Below the pieces are notes generated by a model. That model was not told the origin of the DNA and did no database searches. It saw only the letters and a list, made by a program, of their open reading frames with translations. Shown here piece by piece: positions 1-5,663 of a stretch of DNA of 8,115 nt. The position numbers were made by a program, and so were the translations under genes. Position 1 is the first letter of the stretch; each line of letters starts with the position of its first letter. The stretch comes from Scatosoma sp045632625 (GTDB lineage: Bacteria; Bacillota; Clostridia; Christensenellales; Borkfalkiaceae), in assembly GCA_045632625.1 (NCBI GenBank), contig JAZQWZ010000017.1, positions 1-8,115 on the forward strand. Reading direction: 5' to 3'.

Positions 1-1885
1 ATACGTAGGCAAGCCATTGCGCGTCAATACCAAACGTGAAATATACTTCATACGTTTCGTTAAATTTAGCCGCTTTATTGCCTGCCACACGCTCTTCTAT
101 CGTAAGCGTAGTCGTTTTTGCTGCGCCCAAATAGTTGGTTGCCCCGTTTTCAAAATCCACCACCGTTCTCGTGTAAACATTCAAGCGATATTCCACACGA
201 TCGCCGTCTGCATTGATAAAGGTAATGGCGTTTTTGCCAAAGTGCAACGCTTGCGCATTGACGATAAATCCACCCGAAGTTTGGGTGATTTGGCCCGTTT
301 TGCCGTTTACCCAAATATCGTTTGCTACGCCGTCATAGGAAACGGTGTAATCTTGAATGGTGCCGTCTTCCGTATAAAGGTTACCTTCTGCAATGACTTC
401 ATACGATTTCACGGCAATAAAATCATCCAAATAGAACGGCACAGCACTGCCCCAAACGATTGCGCCTGCCGCGTTTTCATTGCCCAAACGCAACATAAAT
501 TGACAATATTGATTGTTACGCGTGGTAGGCTTGTCAATTACCGACGCCCATTCGTTATACCCGTCGCGCGTGAACGTTATAAGAATGTAGCCGTCTTCGT
601 TGGAATACGAAATACCCGTAGGTCTTTGGTTGCCTGTACTATTTTCATAATACCATGCAAGATAAATGCCTGCGGCAACACCTTTGTTTGCCATCTTTTG
701 GCTTGTAAACACCTTAAACGTCAACGCTTCTACAAGTTCATCGGCAAACACGCCTTTCACGTAGTCAGCGTCAATACCGAAATATACACTCCAATCGGTG
801 GGTTTCACAGCAAGTGCATAAGAGCCGTTCCCGTTTGCAGGGGAAGTGATTGCTTTTACCCCTTCAATTACAGGTTTTTTGCTGCTTGTAGGCGCTACGC
901 CAATGTAATCCATCCCGTCTTCAAACCCATACTTATCGGTGATAACGTAAACGTTATAGCATTTTCGTTCGCCCTCTTCATCCAAGAAGGAAAGCTGGCA
1001 AAGACCCGGGTGTTCATACAAGAACGCCTTGGTGATATCGATACCGCCATCCGCGTTTACCGTATAATCGGTAAATGCGTTGCCGTTCAGCTTCAAATCA
1101 TTGTAAACTTCGGGAAGCGGCACGTTGATAACGCCGTCCATAGCACGACGCATAAGGTATTCATATTGCTGCCCGATTGCATCGAAAACAACGTTAATTT
1201 CAATATCTTGGGTATACGTTTGTCCGTCTTCGCTGGAAACGAAGAACGTGAAAATATGTTTTCCTAAATCGGTAAACGTATAGCTATCATACCCCGCCAA
1301 ATCTTTTACGATATCCCCGACAACCACTTGGGTAAACGTAGCCGTATAAGGGAAATAACTGCCGATCGTGATATTGAAACCCGTCATCATATTGTCAAAC
1401 GTGTACGTTCTTCCACAGAAATAGGTACTGTTCGTTTCCCCGATCGTCATTTCCACCGTCAATTTCGGTGCGATAATTTTGAAAGGAATTTCATACGTTC
1501 CCTTATAATCACAGCTTTCCGTTATTTGATAGATAAACTTCCAATCCCCTGCGTCGATATTCATAAGTTCAAAATAGAATTTTGAACCCATATCGATTTC
1601 TTCTTTGCCGTTGGTCAACGTAAGGGTATATTCCGCCAAGGGATAAATTGCCATGGACGTTTCCAAATCATATTTCATGAAATGAATATCACCCGTATCA
1701 CGGTCAATTTGAACAAAATCTACCATGGAGCGAATGTCCATCGATTGACCAAGTTCCCATTCTTCTTGATAATAATCCGCTTTCCCCGTATAACCTTTTG
1801 GGGTTTTATTGCAGGAAGCTAAGCCCAACAACATACCCAAGGAACACATACAAAGCAACACGATTTTCCAAATTCTTTTTGCCAT
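1..1885 (-). CDS. Large modular surface lipoprotein, C-terminus beyond the window
   Basis: An open frame of 628 codons runs without a stop from the ATG at 1885 off the window edge. It starts with a lipoprotein signal: MAKR, a hydrophobic stretch, then the lipobox LASC with Cys25 as the lipidation site, so it should be tethered outside the cytoplasmic membrane. After about 230 residues of beta-rich, Ig-like sequence, a two-part unit appears and repeats: an Ig-like module (about 258-320) and a jelly-roll-like module (about 320-487, starting FEDG and ending FYLDDF), then a second Ig-like module (about 497-573) and a second jelly-roll-like module starting FENG at about 576, cut by the window edge. 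The two latter share the VYF..FGIDA pattern. No catalytic motif is visible. Its AGGAGA site (1892-1897) sits in the 13-bp gap after the glycosidase gene, so the two are co-transcribed. Probable role: binding or presenting glycan at the surface (inference). It could carry an enzyme domain in the missing part. Confidence 0.85.
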   Translation of the reverse strand, partial: MAKRIWKIVLLCMCSLGMLLGLASCNKTPKGYTGKADYYQEEWELGQSMDIRSMVDFVQIDRDTGDIHFMKYDLETSMAIYPLAEYTLTLTNGKEEIDMGSKFYFELMNIDAGDWKFIYQITESCDYKGTYEIPFKIIAPKLTVEMTIGETNSTYFCGRTYTFDNMMTGFNITIGSYFPYTATFTQVVVGDIVKDLAGYDSYTFTDLGKHIFTFFVSSEDGQTYTQDIEINVVFDAIGQQYEYLMRRAMDGVINVPLPEVYNDLKLNGNAFTDYTVNADGGIDITKAFLYEHPGLCQLSFLDEEGERKCYNVYVITDKYGFEDGMDYIGVAPTSSKKPVIEGVKAITSPANGNGSYALAVKPTDWSVYFGIDADYVKGVFADELVEALTFKVFTSQKMANKGVAAGIYLAWYYENSTGNQRPTGISYSNEDGYILITFTRDGYNEWASVIDKPTTRNNQYCQFMLRLGNENAAGAIVWGSAVPFYLDDFIAVKSYEVIAEGNLYTEDGTIQDYTVSYDGVANDIWVNGKTGQITQTSGGFIVNAQALHFGKNAITFINADGDRVEYRLNVYTRTVVDFENGATNYLGAAKTTTLTIEERVAGNKAAKFNETYEVYFTFGIDAQWLAYV

Positions 1886-1898
1886 AAAGTTTCTCCTA

Positions 1899-3320
1899 TT
1901 ATGCATGCGGCAACACGTATACCGCGTGACCGTTTTTTAAGGTAACGGTATAAGTGCCGTTCACCAAATCTTCCGTATGCCACTCGTTTTCATCAAACAC
2001 GTCCACTTTCGTCCAAGCAGAGTTGGTAAACGTAAGCGTAGACGTTTGGTCGGGTAAATCCTTGCCGAATTTCGGGCAAGTGATATTTTCCACTTCGTAT
2101 AAATATTGTTCTTTTACTTTATCGTACAATTCAAACGCCATCGTCACTTCTTGATTGTTAGAAAGCTTAGCGTGTTGTAATTGTCCGCGCAACGTATGCT
2201 CTAAATGCATCGGCTTTGATTTGCACAAATTTTGCACTGCATACGTATCGTTTTTATGTTCAAAATTCAAAATAACAGGTGCAAGTTTTTGTATCATTGC
2301 ATTGACCTTTTGCACACTGTAATAAAGCGGGGTGATTTCGCCGTGCATGCTCACCATTGCACAATCAGGCGCTCTAAATTCCCCATAGAAATTGATATCT
2401 CCGCCCGACCAATACGTATAATAAGCAAGTTCTTTCATCCCAAAGCCCAAAAGGGAATTGATTTGATAAAACATTTCATCTTCGTTGGGCTTTCGTTCGG
2501 CAGGTTTCCCGCCTACTGTACGCGAATACGATTGCGCCACCGTCATCAGCTTAATCCCGCGTTCCTTGGCAATTTGCGTCATAATTTGATACGCCAAGAA
2601 ATGGTAGCGATACAGCCCTTCGCTTTCGCCTGAGTACATGCCGTATTGATCCATCATTAAATAATCCGCGCCCGTTTCGTCCAAAAACGCTTCCAAATAG
2701 CGTTTATAACAATCGGTAAAACGGCTTTTATCATCATAAGGGGCGTATATCGAGTTATTAAAGCTAAAAAACATCCCCATCAAATTGCATTGTATAAACA
2801 CGTGCGGATGCACACGCTTAATCGAACGATACAGCTGCCCGTATGATTTTAACATGGCGAACCGCGGTTCGTCTTTAAGTTGCACCCCGTAAAATGCAGG
2901 ATGATTGATATAGGCGGACATACGTTCTTTGACAAACGCGTCCAAATCTTTTTCCGTGGAAAATCGCTTGTCTTCGCCGATTAAGCCGTCTTTATCCAGC
3001 TTCATATTTAATAAGCCAAGGTCGGTAAGGATAACTTTTTTTATCCCCGCCTCATACGCCCTATCCAAAATGAGCTTTGCACCGCTTTCTTCAAAGGGTT
3101 CGTCCCCATAAGCACCGCCGTGTTGCCCAAACAACACGTTAAACCCGCAGTTTTGATATTCTTGATATCTTTCCACCGTGCGGAATTCCCTGTTTTTAAT
3201 ATACAGTTCTTGATCGTTTACCACAAGCCGTGGCCCTGCCGGGGGTGCGTACGCATATAAATTCATCGACAAACCTTTGGTGTCGTCGTTTTGATAATAC
3301 GCTTGATATACGTTCTTCAT
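1899..3320 (-). CDS. Cytoplasmic TIM-barrel glycosidase-like protein (clan GH-A / GH42-like)
   Basis: 473 residues from the ATG at 3320. There is no signal peptide, so it should act in the cytoplasm on imported sugars. The fold cues are those of GH-A beta/alpha barrels: FNVLFGQHGG (about 60-69), KKVILTDLG on an early strand (about 95-102), GVQLKDEPRF (145-154) carrying the putative acid/base Glu151, YLMMDQYGMY (220-229), LMTVAQSYS (258-266) and ELAYYTYWSGG (297-307), followed by a C-terminal beta domain (about 400-473). Two oddities stand out: the strand-4 motif is DE rather than the usual NE, and I cannot find a clear second Glu where the strand-7 nucleophile should be (VAQSYS). It resembles unclassified beta-galactosidase-like proteins of gut bacteria, but the substrate cannot be told. 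It lies 13 bp before the lipoprotein gene and 204 bp after the secreted-protein gene. Confidence 0.8.
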   Translation of the reverse strand: MKNVYQAYYQNDDTKGLSMNLYAYAPPAGPRLVVNDQELYIKNREFRTVERYQEYQNCGFNVLFGQHGGAYGDEPFEESGAKLILDRAYEAGIKKVILTDLGLLNMKLDKDGLIGEDKRFSTEKDLDAFVKERMSAYINHPAFYGVQLKDEPRFAMLKSYGQLYRSIKRVHPHVFIQCNLMGMFFSFNNSIYAPYDDKSRFTDCYKRYLEAFLDETGADYLMMDQYGMYSGESEGLYRYHFLAYQIMTQIAKERGIKLMTVAQSYSRTVGGKPAERKPNEDEMFYQINSLLGFGMKELAYYTYWSGGDINFYGEFRAPDCAMVSMHGEITPLYYSVQKVNAMIQKLAPVILNFEHKNDTYAVQNLCKSKPMHLEHTLRGQLQHAKLSNNQEVTMAFELYDKVKEQYLYEVENITCPKFGKDLPDQTSTLTFTNSAWTKVDVFDENEWHTEDLVNGTYTVTLKNGHAVYVLPHA

Positions 3321-3323
3321 TGT

Positions 3324-3331
3324 ATCTCCTT
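3324..3331 (-). promoter_or_regulatory. Ribosome binding site that fixes the glycosidase start
   Basis: AAGGAGAT lies 3 bases before the core spacing to the ATG at 3320. The in-frame ATG further upstream (3350) has no such site, and the Shine-Dalgarno would fall inside its coding sequence. The shorter, 473-residue product is therefore preferred. Confidence 0.85.
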
Positions 3332-3350
3332 GGCTTTGGCAATTTGCCAT

Positions 3351-3475
3351 ACCTTTCGTCGATCCACTTAAACTTTCTCACTTTTAGAAAACTTGGTCGC
3401 ATAGACCACAAAAACCGACGATATTCAAATCCATACCACCAAGCCCAAAATCTTATTCTCTCATTATTATTTTTC
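3351..3475 (-). other. Intergenic region before the glycosidase gene
   Basis: Between the hairpin and the glycosidase start I see no convincing promoter: TTGAAT followed 17 bases later by TCTATG is the nearest match and is poor at the -10. There is a small GGTC/GACC stem-loop. The simplest reading is a leader reached by read-through from the secreted-protein gene, with the hairpin at 3476-3509 setting the level. Confidence 0.35.
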
Positions 3476-3509
3476 TCTTTGCCTGCCGCCTTGCGACAGC
3501 AGGCAAAGA
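3476..3509 (-). other. Strong intercistronic hairpin with GCAA tetraloop
   Basis: Perfect 11-bp arms, TCTTTGCCTGC and GCAGGCAAAGA, extend in RNA by four more pairs (two G-U) to a 15-bp stem closed by a GCAA (GNRA) loop. It starts 16 bases after the stop of the secreted-protein gene. In the direction of transcription it is followed by A-rich sequence, not a U-run, so it does not look like a standard Rho-independent terminator. A stabilising or processing hairpin that protects the 3' end of the upstream message is the better reading (inference). Confidence 0.75.
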
Positions 3510-3524
3510 ATAACTACTTGTTGC

Positions 3525-5276
3525 TTACGCCTTCACAATAGTAAAGTCGTCCATGTAGAACCAACCGCCTTTCGTTTGCGTTTCATCCGCTCTCGTCGTG
3601 CCTACCATGATATGAATAGCACCCGAGCTTTGCAACGCATCCAATTTTTCTTGCGTGTCCACTACAAACGTAATTTCCGTCCAAGTATTCAACGCAAAGT
3701 TGAATTCACTCTTGAGCTCCATCTTCGTCGAAGTACCTACGCCCGAAGTTGCGCCCGTAACGTTGGTGTTGGAGGTAGCTACGTACATTCTGAACTTAAA
3801 CGAATCGCCAACTGCAAGTCCGCTAAAGAATCTTTTACCAAGCGTCACTTTAATAATAGGGTTAACGGTCTTTTTGTTTGCGCCAACTGCGAACGTTTTG
3901 TTATTTGCATCCGTCGGGTCAAGTTTAATATAGCCAGCACCGCTGCCATACGGGAACGTCCAAGTCACTTCCGAGGTGCTCGAGGTGTCATTTGGCGAAA
4001 CGGTGTACGATTCAAACGTACCGTCAAATAATTGAGATTGCACCACAGCCAAATCGTCGATATAGAACGTACCGCCTTTGAGTTGCGTACCATCCGCTCT
4101 ATCCGTACCTACCATGATATGAAGTTCTTTCTTTTCTTTCAACGTTTGCAACGCAGTTTCCGAAACTTGCACTTTAAAGTTCGTCCAAGTATTCAAAGCG
4201 AAGCTGAATTCACCCTTCAAATTCATCGAAGTCGAAGTACCTACGCCCGAACGTACTTTTGTAACGTTTGTGTTGCTGCTGAAACCATACATTCTAAACG
4301 TAATATAGTCGCCGGGATATATGTCGTTGATAAACTTATCGTTCAACTTAATAGCAACGATAGGGTTATCATTCTTATTGTTTGCACCAACTTTCAATAC
4401 TTGGTTGGTAGGATCCGTCTCATCTTTGGAAATATAAACACCGCCACTGCTATACGAGAATCTATAACCATTACCAGTTAAGTTTTGATCCAAATCGGTG
4501 TACGATTCAAACGTACCGTCGAAATAGCTATCCACAGCTACTGCGCACGTTGCCGATTTATTGCCCATTTGCGCCGTAATGTTTACCGTACCTGCTTTTA
4601 ATGCCGTTACCTTACCCGTGTTATCTACGGTTGCAACTTCGGTGTTATCCGACGTCCAAACCACTTTATAATCAGCAGGAGCAACCGTTGCGGTAAGTTG
4701 TACGCTTTCACTTACCACCATAGCTACCGATGCTTTGTTAAGCGTGATACTTTCCACGTCGGTTACGTATACGTTCAACGCATCTTCCATTGCGTTTTTG
4801 CTGTTCATAACTTCACTTGCCGTTTTTGCAATGCTAGACGTTACAGCCGCCGTTTCATATTCAACGCCGTTAATCGTTGCAAATGCTTGTGCCGTGATTT
4901 CCGTTGCATAATCAGCAGCAGGAATACCCAAAAGTACCGTATTCCAGCCATAGCCTTGGTTAAGGCTTTCAGGACGCCATACCGTTGCGAGTACAGTAGA
5001 AGTTACGCTTTGGCCTGCATAAGTACCACTCTTCGGCGTCAACGTTACTTTCGTGTACGCGTTGGTTACCGTTGCGCCCGTGGGCACGTCCACCTTAAAA
5101 CGCAAACCACTGTCTACGCCTTCTTTTGTGGTATCGTCATAACGCACCGACGTTGCCGTAATTGCAAAACCGCTGTAATTTTCCGCTGCATCCGCTTGCA
5201 CGTTTGCCGCGCCAACGCCTGCACAAAGAGCCGCCGCAAAAGCCAAAGATGCTACCAAAGTAAGATTCTTTCTCAT
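3525..5276 (-). CDS. Secreted multi-module protein: signal peptide, BIG2, two tandem jelly-roll-like modules
   Basis: 583 residues. A signal peptide (1-30) ends at ADA before AENY. Residues 33-172 form a module with the patterns SVRYDD and SGLRF and conserved WRPESLNQGYGW-like sequence; similar segments occur in secreted Clostridial proteins, function unknown to me. Residues 174-249 are a BIG2 Ig-like domain (ITLNK..., VAPADYKVVWTSDN..., G.VTALKAGT). Residues 252-413 and 417-583 are two copies of one module, each opening FDGTFESYT and closing FY[IM]DD, with shared GVGTST, FALNTWT and HIMVGT.RAD; the layout resembles jelly-roll carbohydrate-binding modules. The protein ends with copy 2: there is no LPXTG, dockerin, SLH domain or membrane anchor, and no catalytic motif. 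The start overlaps the stop of the 51-residue gene (ATGA), and an AAGGAGG lies at 5287-5293, 10 bases upstream. Glycan capture at or near the surface is inferred, not shown. Confidence 0.9.
   Translation of the reverse strand: MRKNLTLVASLAFAAALCAGVGAANVQADAAENYSGFAITATSVRYDDTTKEGVDSGLRFKVDVPTGATVTNAYTKVTLTPKSGTYAGQSVTSTVLATVWRPESLNQGYGWNTVLLGIPAADYATEITAQAFATINGVEYETAAVTSSIAKTASEVMNSKNAMEDALNVYVTDVESITLNKASVAMVVSESVQLTATVAPADYKVVWTSDNTEVATVDNTGKVTALKAGTVNITAQMGNKSATCAVAVDSYFDGTFESYTDLDQNLTGNGYRFSYSSGGVYISKDETDPTNQVLKVGANNKNDNPIVAIKLNDKFINDIYPGDYITFRMYGFSSNTNVTKVRSGVGTSTSMNLKGEFSFALNTWTNFKVQVSETALQTLKEKKELHIMVGTDRADGTQLKGGTFYIDDLAVVQSQLFDGTFESYTVSPNDTSSTSEVTWTFPYGSGAGYIKLDPTDANNKTFAVGANKKTVNPIIKVTLGKRFFSGLAVGDSFKFRMYVATSNTNVTGATSGVGTSTKMELKSEFNFALNTWTEITFVVDTQEKLDALQSSGAIHIMVGTTRADETQTKGGWFYMDDFTIVKA
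3528..4028 (-). repeat. Tandem module copy 2 (jelly-roll-like)
   Basis: This stretch encodes residues 417-583 and is a diverged duplicate of 4038-4523. The similarity is visible at DNA level, for example in the runs around 3681-3755 and 4182-4253 and the shared block ACCATGATATGAA near each C-terminus, which points to a fairly recent internal duplication or continued gene conversion. Confidence 0.8.
4038..4523 (-). repeat. Tandem module copy 1 (jelly-roll-like)
   Basis: Encodes residues 252-413. It shares with copy 2 the order FDGTFESYT, a variable glycine- and serine-rich stretch, N.NPI, FRMY..SSNTNVT or a close variant, SGVGTST, FALNTWT, HIMVGT and FYIDD. It differs mainly in the stretch after FESYT, where copy 2 carries a few more residues. 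Confidence 0.8.
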
Positions 5277-5428
5277 TTCCAGTTGCCCTCCTTACCCGTA
5301 GGTGCTTGACCAGGGAACCATACGCCGTTGTCCCCTTCTTTCGAATCCATAAAGTCTGCCGAAGCCGTTAACACGTCTTCATCTTCAAGGATAAGCATTT
5401 TGAGTTCTAAAGTTACATACTTTTTCAT
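5273..5428 (-). CDS. 51-residue protein of unknown function, translationally coupled to the secreted protein
   Basis: ATG at 5428, TGA at 5273-5275, 51 codons. It starts MKKYVTLELKMLILEDEDVL and is acidic and non-hydrophobic after the first segment; the end is rich in Gly, Pro and Trp (WFPGQAPTGKEGNWK). There is no signal peptide or membrane segment. AAGGAGGA at 5438-5445 lies 10 bases upstream, and its stop overlaps the next start as ATGA, so the two are translated together. From memory, short Clostridial hypothetical proteins with the form MKKY..PELE... followed by a [ED]DV[IL]TxS motif, as in DEDVLTAS here, are common beside secreted proteins; I know no function for them. A precursor peptide, a chaperone or a coupling leader for the secreted protein are possible roles, all unproven. 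The exact ribosome binding site and overlap make it very likely to be translated. Confidence 0.75.
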   Translation of the reverse strand: MKKYVTLELKMLILEDEDVLTASADFMDSKEGDNGVWFPGQAPTGKEGNWK

Positions 5429-5437
5429 TTACTTATA

Positions 5438-5445
5438 TCCTCCTT
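5438..5445 (-). promoter_or_regulatory. Ribosome binding site of the 51-residue gene
   Basis: AAGGAGGA, nearly the full anti-16S complement, sits 9-10 bases before the ATG at 5428. It is preceded by an A-rich stretch (5446-5474) of the kind that favours ribosome loading, which suggests high translation. Confidence 0.8.
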
Positions 5446-5474
5446 GATATAAATTTTTTATTTTTTATTTTTTC

Positions 5475-5488
5475 TCCGTTTGCACGGA
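5475..5488 (-). other. Small leader hairpin with GCAA loop
   Basis: TCCGT and ACGGA pair around a GCAA tetraloop. It is 30 bases upstream of the Shine-Dalgarno and followed by A-rich, unpaired sequence. It is the second GCAA-capped stem in this operon, besides 3476-3509. Confidence 0.5.
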
Positions 5489-5520
5489 TATTTACTTAAT
5501 CGTTCCTCTTCTTTTTAACG

Positions 5521-5589
5521 CATATCCCGCCTACTGCGTTTCGACTTTTTTTAAGCCACACGCATGAAACGCGGTAGGCGTTTGATATG
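5521..5589 (-). repeat. Large imperfect inverted repeat in the leader of the 51-residue gene
   Basis: Arms 5528-5541 and 5567-5580 match at 13 of 14 positions (CGCCTAC.GCGTTT and its complement), with an outer 6-bp pair CATATC/GATATG at 5521-5526 and 5584-5589. The single mismatch is C-A in minus-strand RNA but G-U in plus-strand RNA. The loop (5542-5566) holds a run of seven T or A and its own short stem. No U-run follows on either side, so it is not an ordinary terminator. A structured 5' leader, an operator or a cruciform site are possible. Confidence 0.7.
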
Positions 5590-5607
5590 CTCAAAGAAGG
5601 ATATATA

Positions 5608-5623
5608 AGCGTTATAAAACGCT
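5608..5623 (-). other. Short hairpin after the (alpha/alpha)6 glycosidase gene
   Basis: AGCGTT and AACGCT form a 6-bp stem with a four-base loop, 40 bases after the glycosidase stop. It is followed by TATATATCCTTCTTT, which is only weakly U-rich. It might attenuate transcription into the downstream genes but is weak as a terminator. Confidence 0.4.
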
Positions 5624-5663
5624 CAATTTTAGACTCTCGGCTAAATATGATGAGAAACCAATT

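Noticed and set aside
17..1267. 416-codon plus-strand reading frame
   Set aside because: It is antisense to the lipoprotein frame, which has a lipobox, ribosome binding site and clear repeated modules; the plus-strand product is rich in Arg, Cys and Ile with no recognisable domain and no ribosome binding site.
3321..3350. Upstream ATG giving a 483-residue glycosidase (MANCQSQGDT...)
   Set aside because: No Shine-Dalgarno precedes it, whereas a strong one precedes the ATG at 3320 and would be coding in the longer form.
3196..3411. 71-codon minus-strand frame overlapping the glycosidase start
   Set aside because: Out of frame with a well-supported gene, basic low-complexity product, no domain; the ribosome binding site at 3324-3331 serves the glycosidase.
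3351..3475. Possible promoter for the glycosidase-lipoprotein pair
   Set aside because: TTGAAT with 17-base spacing to TCTATG has too poor a -10, and no better pair is present.
4698..5309. 203-codon plus-strand frame over the secreted-protein gene
   Set aside because: Shadow of the signal-peptide and BIG2 region; Cys- and Arg-rich product without any motif.
5446..5663. Promoter for the 51-residue gene
   Set aside because: Several TATA-like strings occur, but none has a -35 at 16-18 bases; not enough to call, although the gene may have its own promoter.
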